Assembly: GCF_009696685.2 (NCBI RefSeq)
Contig: NZ_CP102355.1
Coordinates: forward strand, 1,207,001 to 1,271,000
Source of the DNA: Paracoccus sp. SMMA_5_TC
GTDB taxonomy: Bacteria; Pseudomonadota; Alphaproteobacteria; Rhodobacterales; Rhodobacteraceae
Length of the DNA: 64,000 nt
Direction of reading: 5' to 3'
Notes under the pieces: model-generated
The model's input: only the letters and a program-made list of their open reading frames with translations
The model's database searches: none
What the model was told of the DNA's origin: nothing
Shown: piece after piece, positions 56,460 through 64,000 of the stretch
Position numbering within the stretch: the stretch's first letter is position 1
How the letters are laid out: the number at the start of each line of letters is the position of its first letter
Translations under genes and position numbers: made by a program

Positions 56460-57509
56460 ATGAGCGCCGTTCAAACCATCTATGTCGGCGCAGACGAGGG
56501 CGATCAGCGTCTGGACCGCTGGCTGAAGAAGCGGTTTCCGCAGCTGAGCCAAGGTGCGGTGGAAAAGTGGTGCCGCACCGGGCAATTGCGGGTCGATGGT
56601 GGCCGGGTCAAGGCCAGCACCCGCATCGTCCCCGGTCAGGAGGTGCGTGTGCCGCCGCTGCCCGCGCCCTCGGCACCGGTCGCGGCGCCGGTCAGGGCGC
56701 GCGTCAAAGCTTCGGATGCCGAGATGATCCAGGGCTGCGTCCTGTGGCGCGACGAACATGTGATTGCGCTGAACAAACCGCCCGGTCTGCCGTCTCAAGG
56801 CGGCTCGGGGCAGGGCGATCGGCATGTGGACGGCCTGACCGAGGCGTTGATGTTCGGCTACAAGGATCGGCCGAAACTGGTGCATCGCCTGGACAAGGAT
56901 ACTTCGGGCGTGCTGTTGCTGGCGCGCACCGACCGCATTGCCCGCGCCCTGTCCGAGGCATTCCGCCATCGGCTGACGCGCAAGATCTATTGGGCGGCGG
57001 TGGCGGGCGTGCCGCATCCCCGCATGGGTTCGATCAGATACGGTCTGGTCAAGGCGCCCGGCCGCGGCCGCGGTGGCGAAGGCGAAAGGATGCTGGCCAT
57101 CCACCCTTCGGCCGTGGCCACGACCGAGGGCGCCAAGCGCGCCCATACCGATTACGCCGTGTTGTCGGGCCTGGGCGGGCGGGTGGCCTGGGTGGCGATG
57201 GTGCCGGTGACCGGTCGCACCCACCAGTTGCGCGCGCATATGGCCGAAATGGGCCATCCCATCGTCGGCGACGGCAAATACGGCGGCTCGGGTCAGGAAA
57301 ACCTGGGTGACGGCTGGGGTGCGCAGCTGGGCGGCGAGATCAGCCGCAAGCTGCATCTGCACGCCCGGATGATCCGGTTCGAGCATCCGATCACCAAGAA
57401 GCTGGTGACCGTGACCGCACCCTTGCCGGAACACATGCAGCGCACCTGGGCCACGCTGGGCTGGTCGGAACAGGACGTGCCCGAAGACCCGTTCGCCGAT
57501 CCGACATGA
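56460..57509 (+). CDS. RluA-family 23S rRNA pseudouridine synthase (RluC-like)
   Basis: A 349-residue enzyme with an N-terminal S4 RNA-binding domain (about residues 14-65) and the RluA catalytic domain. The catalytic Asp is in VHRLDKDTSGVLLLAR. The conserved GRTHQLRAHMAEMGHPIVGD motif lies near residue 248. AAGGAG precedes ATG 56460. RluC-type rather than RluD-type is likely but not certain. The ATGA overlap couples it to the HAD phosphatase. Confidence 0.9.
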   Translation: MSAVQTIYVGADEGDQRLDRWLKKRFPQLSQGAVEKWCRTGQLRVDGGRVKASTRIVPGQEVRVPPLPAPSAPVAAPVRARVKASDAEMIQGCVLWRDEHVIALNKPPGLPSQGGSGQGDRHVDGLTEALMFGYKDRPKLVHRLDKDTSGVLLLARTDRIARALSEAFRHRLTRKIYWAAVAGVPHPRMGSIRYGLVKAPGRGRGGEGERMLAIHPSAVATTEGAKRAHTDYAVLSGLGGRVAWVAMVPVTGRTHQLRAHMAEMGHPIVGDGKYGGSGQENLGDGWGAQLGGEISRKLHLHARMIRFEHPITKKLVTVTAPLPEHMQRTWATLGWSEQDVPEDPFADPT

Positions 57510-58165
57510 AGCTGGTGGTTTTCGATGTCGATGGCACGCTGATCGACAGTCAGGACATGATCGTATCGGCGATGAATGCGGGGCTTGCCGATGCCGGTCT
57601 GCCGGCGCTGCCGCGTGCGGCCATCCTGGCCATCGTCGGGCTGTCGCTGCCGGTGGCCGTGGCGCAGCTGGTGCCCGAGGCCTCGGCGCGCCAGCAGCAG
57701 CAGGTGGTCGCCGGTTATCGCAACGCCTATCTGCGCGGCCGCGCCCAGGGCGATGCGCCGCTGTATCCGGGGGCGCAGGACTGTCTGGCAAGGCTGGCCG
57801 CGCGCGACGATCTGTTGCTGGCCGTGGCCACCGGCAAGGCGCGGCGCGGGCTTGATGCGCTGATCGCGTCCCATGGCTGGGGGCGGCTGTTCGTCAGCCT
57901 GCAAACGGCCGATCTGCACCCCTCGAAACCGCATCCGGCGATGTTGCAGGCAGCTCTGGACGAAGCCGGAGTGCGGGCCGATGCCGCGGTGATGGTGGGC
58001 GACAGCGAATTCGACATCGCCATGGCGGTGGCTGCGGGCACGCGCGCCTATGGTGTTTCCTGGGGCTATCACCCGCCGGCACGCCTGCTGGCCGCCGGGG
58101 CGGATCTGGTCGCCCCCGACTATCCGGCGCTGACACGCGCCCTGATGGAGTGGGCCGATGGCTGA
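57506..58165 (+). CDS. HAD-family hydrolase, phosphoglycolate phosphatase-like
   Basis: A 219-residue protein. HAD motif I is VFDVDGTLIDS (nucleophile Asp8), motif II lies in AVATGKARRG, motif III Lys in HPSKPHPAM and motif IV in VMVGDSEFDIAMA. A helical cap lies between residues 15 and 85. It resembles GphA/PgpB-like phosphatases; the physiological substrate is uncertain. Start overlaps the pseudouridine synthase by four bases and its end overlaps ATP12 by eight. Confidence 0.87.
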   Translation: MKLVVFDVDGTLIDSQDMIVSAMNAGLADAGLPALPRAAILAIVGLSLPVAVAQLVPEASARQQQQVVAGYRNAYLRGRAQGDAPLYPGAQDCLARLAARDDLLLAVATGKARRGLDALIASHGWGRLFVSLQTADLHPSKPHPAMLQAALDEAGVRADAAVMVGDSEFDIAMAVAAGTRAYGVSWGYHPPARLLAAGADLVAPDYPALTRALMEWADG

Positions 58166-58868
58166 ATGGCAGGCACGACGTTTCTGGAGCCGAGTTTCGG
58201 TCGAACAGGATGCTGCGGGCTGGACCGTGCTTCTGGACGACCGCAGATTGCGCACGCCGGGCAAGCAACCGCTGGCGCTGCCGACGCAAGCCCTGGCCCT
58301 GGCCATTGCCGAGGAATGGCAGGCACAGCCCGAGGTGATCTCGCCACAGCTGATGCCGCTGACGCGCGCCGCCAATTCCGCCATCGAAAAGGTGACACCG
58401 CAGTTTGACGAGGTGGCGGCGATGCTGGCGGCCTATGGCGGGACAGATCTGCTGTGCTATCGGGCCGAAACGCCCGAATCGTTGGTGGCCGCCCAGGCTG
58501 CGGGCTGGGATCCGTTGATCGACTGGGCAGCAACGGAATTGCGCGCGCCTTTGCGCATCACCCACGGCGTGATCCCGGTTGATCAACAGGCCGAAACGTT
58601 ACGTCAATTGCATCAGCATGTCGCGGGGCTGGACATATTCGGGCTGACCGCGCTGCACGATCTGGTCACGCTGCCCGGATCCCTGGTGCTGGGTCTGGCC
58701 GTGATCCGGGGACGGATTGACGCGGGCGAGGCCCATAGACTTTCGCGAATAGACGAGGATTTTCAGGCGGAACGCTGGGGCCGCGATGATGAGGCCGAGG
58801 AGGCGGCGGCCGACCGACGGGTGGCCATGCAGACCGCCGAACGGCTCTGGCGGCTCAGCCGGATCTGA
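58158..58868 (+). CDS. ATP12-family F1-ATPase assembly chaperone
   Basis: A 236-residue protein of the ATP12 family, which in mitochondria keeps the F1 alpha subunit assembly-competent. MAEWQARRFWSRVSVEQ, LDDRRLRTPGKQPLALPT and IAEEWQAQ are characteristic. P. denitrificans has a homologue of this chaperone. The gene overlaps the previous one by eight bases, so they are cotranscribed. Confidence 0.9.
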   Translation: MAEWQARRFWSRVSVEQDAAGWTVLLDDRRLRTPGKQPLALPTQALALAIAEEWQAQPEVISPQLMPLTRAANSAIEKVTPQFDEVAAMLAAYGGTDLLCYRAETPESLVAAQAAGWDPLIDWAATELRAPLRITHGVIPVDQQAETLRQLHQHVAGLDIFGLTALHDLVTLPGSLVLGLAVIRGRIDAGEAHRLSRIDEDFQAERWGRDDEAEEAAADRRVAMQTAERLWRLSRI

Positions 58869-58889
58869 GGCGCGCAGATCGGCTTCTTC

Positions 58890-58917
58890 TTGACGCATTC
58901 CTCTGCATCGGCACAAT
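58890..58917 (+). promoter_or_regulatory. Candidate promoter for aapJQMP
   Basis: TTGACG (58890-58895), a 16-bp spacer and CACAAT (58912-58917) lie 104 bases before the aapJ start. It is a good sigma-70 match, and no nitrogen-regulation site is apparent by eye. Confidence 0.5.
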
Positions 58918-59021
58918 GCCGCTTATGGGGGTATTAACGCTCCTTGTGAAAACGGGGCCGTTGGCGGCGAGCGATGCGCGGCTGTCACAGGGGAACCCGG
59001 GAAACAACAGTGAGGAAATCC

Positions 59022-60047
59022 ATGAAGAAATCGGTATTGTTCGGTTCGGTCACGGCAATGGCGCTGGCAGCGTCGGGGGCCATGGCCGCCGAAGGCGACA
59101 CGCTGAAAGAGGTCAAGGCCCGTGGCGTGCTGAACTGCGGCGTGAACACCGGTCTGGTGGGGTTTGCCGCGCCCGATGCGAACGGCAACTGGTCCGGCTT
59201 TGACGTGGCCTTCTGCAAGGCAATGGCCGCGGCAGTCCTGGGCGATGCCTCGAAGGTCAAGTATGTCCCGACGACCGGGCAGACACGCTTCACCGCGCTG
59301 AGCTCCGGCGAGGTGGATATCCTGGCCCGCAACTCGACCTGGACGTTCCAGCGCGATACCGATCTGAAACTGGACTTCGTGGGGGTCAACTACTACGACG
59401 GCCAGGGCTTCATGGTGCGCAAAGATCTGGGGGTCAGCTCGGCCAAGGAACTGAACGACGCAACCATCTGCATCCAGACCGGAACCACGACCGAACTGAA
59501 CCTTGCCGATTACTTCAAGTCGAATGGCATGACCTACAAGCCGGTCAACATCGACAGCAACGCCGAGGGCGAACAGCAGTATCTGGCCAATGCCTGCGAC
59601 GCCTACACCACCGATGCCTCGGGTCTGGCGGCGACGCGCGCGGCTTTTGCCGATCCGGAAAACCACATCATCCTGCCCGAGATCATCTCGAAAGAGCCCT
59701 TGGGGCCGGCGGTGCGCCATGGCGACAACAACTGGGGCGACATTGCCCGCTGGACGCTTTACGCGCTGATCGCGGCCGAGGAATATGGCGTCACCTCGGC
59801 CAATATCGATGAGCTGGCGAAATCCTCGCAGAATCCCGAGGTGCAGCGTCTGCTGGGCACCACCGACGATCTTGGCAAGATGCTGGGTCTGGATGCCGAA
59901 TGGGCCAAGCGCGCGATCAAGGCCAGCGGGAACTATGGTGAAATCTTTGCCGCCACCATCGGCGAGCAGACCCCCATCGGTCTGGCGCGCGGCCTGAACG
60001 CGCAGTGGACCCAGGGTGGCCTGATGTATGCCATGCCGTTCCGCTGA
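59022..60047 (+). CDS. aapJ: General L-amino acid ABC transporter, periplasmic binding protein
   Basis: A 341-residue SBP. Residues 1-22 are a signal peptide (KKSVLFGSVTAMALAASGAMA). It belongs to bacterial SBP family 3, with LNCGVNTGLVGFAAPD and RFTALSSGEVDILARNSTWT. ATG 59022 follows GAGGAAATCC. The aap system takes up a broad range of L-amino acids. It heads the operon and is followed by a stem-loop. Confidence 0.93.
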   Translation: MKKSVLFGSVTAMALAASGAMAAEGDTLKEVKARGVLNCGVNTGLVGFAAPDANGNWSGFDVAFCKAMAAAVLGDASKVKYVPTTGQTRFTALSSGEVDILARNSTWTFQRDTDLKLDFVGVNYYDGQGFMVRKDLGVSSAKELNDATICIQTGTTTELNLADYFKSNGMTYKPVNIDSNAEGEQQYLANACDAYTTDASGLAATRAAFADPENHIILPEIISKEPLGPAVRHGDNNWGDIARWTLYALIAAEEYGVTSANIDELAKSSQNPEVQRLLGTTDDLGKMLGLDAEWAKRAIKASGNYGEIFAATIGEQTPIGLARGLNAQWTQGGLMYAMPFR

Positions 60048-60064
60048 TCGCGGCTGAACAGAGG

Positions 60065-60087
60065 GCGCGGGGACAGCTTCCCCGTGC
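60065..60087 (+). other. Stem-loop between aapJ and aapQ
   Basis: GCGCGGGGA, loop CAGCT, TCCCCGTGC: nine pairs, one of them G-U, 18 bases after aapJ. Such structures after binding-protein genes often stabilise the upstream mRNA or reduce downstream expression. A possible GTG start for aapQ at 60084 lies inside the stem. Confidence 0.55.
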
Positions 60088-60161
60088 CCACACAAAATAA
60101 GGCCGGCGGCCAGCAAGAGGTCAAAGACCCGGATGCCAGCCGGCACAGGGGGTTCTGGATC

Positions 60162-61415
60162 ATGGTTACCTATCCGGGGGCGGAGAAGCCGCCATTCCGA
60201 TTGTCCATGCTGGTCTATGACCAGCGCTACCGCTCGCTGACCTTGCAGGCGATCGTCTTTATCCTGGTGATGCTGTTTGCCAGCTGGCTGATCGACAACA
60301 CGGTGCGCAACCTTGCCGTGATGGGCAAGACCTTCAGCTTCGACTTTCTGTTCCGTCGCGCAGGTTACGACATACCGCAGCAGCTGATCCCCTATACCTC
60401 GGACGACACGCATCTGCGGGCGACCGTGGTGGGGCTGCTGAACACCTTGCTGGTGTCGGTGCTGGGCTGCATCGCGGCCACCATCGTGGGCGTGATCGCG
60501 GGGGTGCTGCGGCTGTCGTCGAACTGGCTCATCGCGCGGCTGATGACGATCTATGTGGAAATATTCCGCAACGTGCCGCTGCTGCTGTGGATTCTGGTGA
60601 TCCTGGCCATCTTTACCGAGGTGATCCCGGCGCCCAATGCCTATCGCGGAGAGAATCCGCAGGCCAGCATGATCCTGTTCGACACCATTGCCCCCACCAA
60701 TCGCTATACGGCCATCCCGTCCCTGGCCATGACCAATCCGCCCGGCACGATTGCACTGGGGCGCGAGGGCATCAGCTGGGCGGTCATCGTCTTTGCAGCC
60801 GTGCTGACTGCGGCCTGGATCGCGCATCGCCGCCTCAAGGCCTGGGCGCAGCGCATTCAGGATGCCACCGGGCGTCGTCCCTCGACCTGGTGGATCAGCC
60901 TGGCGCTGTTCGTGCTGCCGGTGCTGCTGCTCAGCTGGTATTACGGTCTGCATCTGGTGCCGCCAGAGCTGCGCGGCTTCAACTTTGCCGGCGGGATCAA
61001 TGTGGACAACTCGCTGGTGGTGCTGTGGCTGGCGCTGACCCTTTATACCGGCGCCTTCATCGCCGAAATCGTGCGCGCCGGCATTCTGGCCGTCAGCAAG
61101 GGTCAGACCGAGGCCGCCTATGCCCTGGGGCTGCGTCCGCGCCGCACCATGTCGCTGGTGATCCTGCCGCAGGCGCTGCGGGTGATCGTGCCGCCGCTGA
61201 TCTCGCAATATCTGAACCTGACCAAGAACAGTTCTCTGGCCATTGCCGTCGGCTACATGGATCTGCGCGGCACGCTGGGGGGCACGACCCTGAACCAGAC
61301 CGGGCGCGAGATGGAATGCATGATCCTGATGATGGGCATCTATCTGGCGCTGAGCCTGATCATCTCGGGCGCGATGAACGTGTTCAACAGTCGCGTCAAG
61401 CTGAAGGAGCGGTGA
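60162..61415 (+). CDS. aapQ: General L-amino acid ABC transporter, permease
   Basis: A 417-residue inner-membrane protein with about eight helices. The EAA-type loop is in EAAYALGLRPRRTMSLVILP, with the BPD-type domain in the C-terminal half. The start is uncertain: GTG at 60084 is inside a stem-loop, so ATG 60162 (MVTYPGAEKPPFRLSML), with AGGGGG upstream, is preferred. The longer reading would add 26 residues. aapM follows two bases after its stop. Confidence 0.9.
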   Translation: MVTYPGAEKPPFRLSMLVYDQRYRSLTLQAIVFILVMLFASWLIDNTVRNLAVMGKTFSFDFLFRRAGYDIPQQLIPYTSDDTHLRATVVGLLNTLLVSVLGCIAATIVGVIAGVLRLSSNWLIARLMTIYVEIFRNVPLLLWILVILAIFTEVIPAPNAYRGENPQASMILFDTIAPTNRYTAIPSLAMTNPPGTIALGREGISWAVIVFAAVLTAAWIAHRRLKAWAQRIQDATGRRPSTWWISLALFVLPVLLLSWYYGLHLVPPELRGFNFAGGINVDNSLVVLWLALTLYTGAFIAEIVRAGILAVSKGQTEAAYALGLRPRRTMSLVILPQALRVIVPPLISQYLNLTKNSSLAIAVGYMDLRGTLGGTTLNQTGREMECMILMMGIYLALSLIISGAMNVFNSRVKLKER

Positions 61416-61416
61416 G

Positions 61417-62871
61417 ATGAGTGAGACCCACGCCCAAACCACCGCCTATGTCCGCGACACCATGCTGCCGCCGCAGCCACCGCCGGTGTCGGAACGCGGC
61501 GCGGTCAAATGGCTGCGCGAGAACCTGTTCTCGGGGCCGCTCAACATCGGGCTGACCATCCTTGGCCTGGCCATCGTCTGGCTGGTGGTCGGCACGATCT
61601 GGCCCTGGCTGTCGCATTCTGTCTGGAACGCCGACAGCATGGCCGATTGTCGCCGCATCATCGCCGAGACCTGGGGCGAGGGCGCCCATGGCGCCTGTTT
61701 TGCCATCATCAAGCACCGCTGGAACCAGTTCGTCTTCGGCTTCTACCCGCAGGCGCTGTATTGGCGCCCGGTGCTGGCCTTTGGCCTGCTGTTCCTGGCG
61801 CTGGCGCCGGTGCTGTTTTCCGAAAGCCCGCGCGCGCGCCATATCGTGCTGGGGCTGGCGGTGGTGCTGACGGTGCTGTTCTGCGCGCTGCTGGGCGCAG
61901 GCGGCACGGCGCTGCTGCTGATCGCGGGGGTGATGATCGCCTGGGCGCTGATGGTCGAGATGCGGCCGGGATGGGCATTGCTGGCAACCCTGGTCTATCC
62001 CTTCGTGGCGGTCTGGCTGCTGTGGGGGGGATCGCTGTGGCAGGAAATCGCGGCCCTTGCCGGCTTTGCCATCGGCTTCGGCATCTGGCGACTGCTTGCG
62101 GCACGGCTGGGCATGGCGGCATTCGCCGCCGCAGTGGTGGGCGCGGCAATCTGGTGGCTGCTGCTTTCCGCACCGGTTGCCAATATGCTCTCTGCGGTGC
62201 TGCCCTTGCGGCTGCAGCCGGTATCCTCGGATCAGTTCGGGGGATTCGTGCTGTCCATCACCATCGGCGTGGCCGGCATCGCGCTGTCGCTGCCGCTGGG
62301 TGTGGTGCTTGCCCTGGCGCGGCGATCCGACCTGCCCATCATCAAGATGATGGCGGTGATGTTCATCGAGTTCATCCGCGGGGTGCCGCTGATCACGCTG
62401 CTGTTCGTGGCATCGCTGCTGCTGAACTATTTCCTGCCGCCCGGCACGAATTTCGACATCATCCTGCGGGTCATCATCATGGTCACGATCTTTTCGGCCG
62501 CCTATATGGCCGAGGTGATCCGCGGCGGTCTGGCCGCCCTGCCCAGGGGGCAATACGAGGCCGCCGATGCGCTGGGACTGGATTACTGGAAGGCGCAGCG
62601 GCTGATCATCCTGCCGCAGGCGCTGAAAATCTCGATCCCCGGCATCGTCTCGACCTTCATCGGCATGTTCAAGGACACCACGCTGGTGGTCTTTGTCGGC
62701 CTGTTCGACCCGCTGAAGGCCATGGCCGACACCATCCGCGCCAGCTTCGAATGGAAAGGCGCCTATTGGGAGCCCTATATCTTCGTCGGGGCGATCTTCT
62801 TCATCATCTGTTTCGGCATGTCGCGCTATTCGATGTATCTCGAACGCCGGCTGAAGCGCGACCACCGCTGA
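61417..62871 (+). CDS. aapM: General L-amino acid ABC transporter, permease
   Basis: A 484-residue inner-membrane protein with an N-terminal multi-helix extension (about residues 45-250) and a C-terminal permease domain with [20 protein letters not shown]. It pairs with AapQ to form the channel. Only one base separates it from aapQ, and aapP follows after ten. Confidence 0.92.
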   Translation: MSETHAQTTAYVRDTMLPPQPPPVSERGAVKWLRENLFSGPLNIGLTILGLAIVWLVVGTIWPWLSHSVWNADSMADCRRIIAETWGEGAHGACFAIIKHRWNQFVFGFYPQALYWRPVLAFGLLFLALAPVLFSESPRARHIVLGLAVVLTVLFCALLGAGGTALLLIAGVMIAWALMVEMRPGWALLATLVYPFVAVWLLWGGSLWQEIAALAGFAIGFGIWRLLAARLGMAAFAAAVVGAAIWWLLLSAPVANMLSAVLPLRLQPVSSDQFGGFVLSITIGVAGIALSLPLGVVLALARRSDLPIIKMMAVMFIEFIRGVPLITLLFVASLLLNYFLPPGTNFDIILRVIIMVTIFSAAYMAEVIRGGLAALPRGQYEAADALGLDYWKAQRLIILPQALKISIPGIVSTFIGMFKDTTLVVFVGLFDPLKAMADTIRASFEWKGAYWEPYIFVGAIFFIICFGMSRYSMYLERRLKRDHR

Positions 62872-62881
62872 GGAGCATTCC

Positions 62882-63652
62882 ATGGCCCAGAACCAACCTA
62901 TCCAGGCCCCGATGGCCGAAGCCGCGATCGAGATTTCGCGCCTGAACAAATGGTATGGCACCTTTCACGTCCTGCGCGACATCGATCTGAGCGTTGGCCG
63001 CGGCGAGCGCATCGTCATCGCCGGCCCCTCGGGGTCGGGGAAATCGACGCTGATCCGCTGCATCAACCGGCTCGAGGAACACCAGTCCGGCAAGATAGTC
63101 GTCGATGGCACCGAACTGACCCATGATCTGAAGAACATCGACAAGGTCCGGTCCGAGGTCGGGATGGTGTTCCAGCACTTCAACCTGTTCCCGCATCTGA
63201 CCATCCTGGAAAACTGCACCCTGGCGCCGATCTGGGTGCGCAAGATCCCGCGCCAGCAGGCCGAAGAAACGGCGATGCATTTCCTGACCAAGGTCAAGAT
63301 CCCCGATCAGGCGCATAAATACCCCGGCCAGCTGTCCGGCGGCCAGCAGCAGCGCGTGGCGATCGCGCGCGCGCTGTGCATGCGCCCGCGCATCATGCTG
63401 TTCGACGAGCCGACATCGGCCCTGGACCCCGAGATGATCAAGGAGGTCCTGGACACCATGATCGAATTGGCCGAGGACGGCATGACCATGCTGTGCGTCA
63501 CCCATGAGATGGGCTTTGCCCAGGCGGTGGCGCATCGGGTCATCTTCATGGACCAGGGCCAGATCGTCGAACAGAACACGCCCAAGGAGTTCTTCAACAA
63601 CCCCAAATCCGAACGCACCAAGCTGTTTCTCAGCCAGATCCTGGGGCATTGA
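62882..63652 (+). CDS. aapP: General L-amino acid ABC transporter, ATP-binding protein
   Basis: A 256-residue ATPase. Walker [11 protein letters not shown]-loop in [14 protein letters not shown], signature [10 protein letters not shown], Walker [15 protein letters not shown] and switch His in VTHEMGFA are intact. It powers the AapQM channel. It is the last gene of the operon, and 84 bases follow before the RTX gene. Confidence 0.95.
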   Translation: MAQNQPIQAPMAEAAIEISRLNKWYGTFHVLRDIDLSVGRGERIVIAGPSGSGKSTLIRCINRLEEHQSGKIVVDGTELTHDLKNIDKVRSEVGMVFQHFNLFPHLTILENCTLAPIWVRKIPRQQAEETAMHFLTKVKIPDQAHKYPGQLSGGQQQRVAIARALCMRPRIMLFDEPTSALDPEMIKEVLDTMIELAEDGMTMLCVTHEMGFAQAVAHRVIFMDQGQIVEQNTPKEFFNNPKSERTKLFLSQILGH

Positions 63653-63736
63653 ACAGGGCGCGGAGGAGCGGCTTTCGCCGGTTGCCGCGGCGGCCGGCGT
63701 CGGTCTATCCTGCGGCCAACAGCGGACGAGGGTGCG

Positions 63737-64000
63737 ATGAACGAAATGCTTTTCCTGGTGGTCGGGCTGCTGGGTCTGGCCGGAATCGGGGCGCTGGTCG
63801 CCAATAACGACGACGATGTTCCGCCCGAGGAGCCGGGCGATCCCACCGGTGGCCGCGAGGTGATCGAAGGCACGGCCGAGGACGACATCCTGACCGGCAC
63901 CGATGCCGGCGATGCCATCCTGGGGATGGGGGGCAACGATTCCATCGCCGCAGGGGCGGGCGACGACCTGGTCTATGGCGGGCTTGGCCGTGATACCGTC
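63737..64000 (+). CDS. RTX-repeat protein, C-terminus off the right edge
   Basis: At least 88 codons from ATG 63737 with no stop before the edge. Residues about 3-22 are a hydrophobic helix (LFLVVGLLGLAGIGALVA), followed by an acidic stretch (NNDDDVPPEEPGDP) and then glycine/aspartate-rich nonapeptides (GTAEDDILTGTDAGD; GMGGNDSIAAGAGDDLVYGG) of the RTX calcium-binding type. Rhodobacteraceae have many such proteins, often exported by type I secretion or held at the surface. Any effector domain lies beyond the window. It follows aapP but is probably not functionally linked. Confidence 0.8.
   Translation, partial: MNEMLFLVVGLLGLAGIGALVANNDDDVPPEEPGDPTGGREVIEGTAEDDILTGTDAGDAILGMGGNDSIAAGAGDDLVYGGLGRDTV

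Overview
This GC-rich window reads as chromosomal core from an alphaproteobacterium of the Rhodobacteraceae, most likely a Paracoccus close to P. denitrificans. The basis is the gene order of the rpoBC and ribosomal superoperon regions, the aapJQMP amino-acid permease, an ATP12 chaperone gene, a zinc-ribbon adenylate kinase, two near-identical tuf genes, and a LuxR/LuxI pair just behind rplQ. The assignment rests on recognised protein families and gene order, not on a database search.

Layout. 1-3.2 kb: hslO (partial, minus), then an rpe-kdtA-DUF1178 operon. 3.2-7.4 kb: a minus-strand EntF-like condensation-carrier-thioesterase protein with no adenylation domain and with two substituted catalytic residues, a DUF2794 gene, and a class V aminotransferase gene interrupted by an in-frame TAG. 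7.5-11.1 kb: an ABC exporter, a ygfZ-like gene and dinB in a tight plus-strand run. 11.1-18.0 kb: a TerB/DUF533 protein, the first tuf, a dienelactone-hydrolase-like enzyme, a 24-residue membrane microprotein coupled to a larger membrane protein, and a second ABC exporter. 18.0-30.3 kb: tRNA-Trp, secE, nusG, rplKA, an L10 leader, rplJL, rpoBC and a terminator. 30.5-32.9 kb: a DMT transporter, a putative glycosyltransferase and an ICMT-like methyltransferase.

32.9-53.4 kb is one long translation block: the str operon (rpsL, rpsG, fusA, tuf), then S10, spc and alpha operon genes from rpsJ to rplQ, including secY, adk and rpoA. One foreign-looking gene, a putative outer-membrane barrel, lies between rpmD and rplO. 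Most genes are 0-20 bp apart or overlap. The few gaps above about 60 bp each carry a GC-rich hairpin, some with U-tracts, which suggests internal attenuation or processing points.

53.4-55.0 kb is a quorum-sensing locus (luxR, luxI), with a dyad upstream of luxR and a hairpin that could hide the luxI Shine-Dalgarno sequence. 55.0-58.9 kb holds rarA, an RluA-family pseudouridine synthase, a HAD phosphatase and ATP12, mostly overlapping. 59.0-63.7 kb is aapJQMP. The window ends inside an RTX-repeat gene.

The most unusual items are the EntF-like protein, the hairpin pattern across the ribosomal gaps, the luxI leader hairpin, the spc-operon barrel gene and the interrupted aminotransferase. No CRISPR array, insertion sequence or phage gene was seen.
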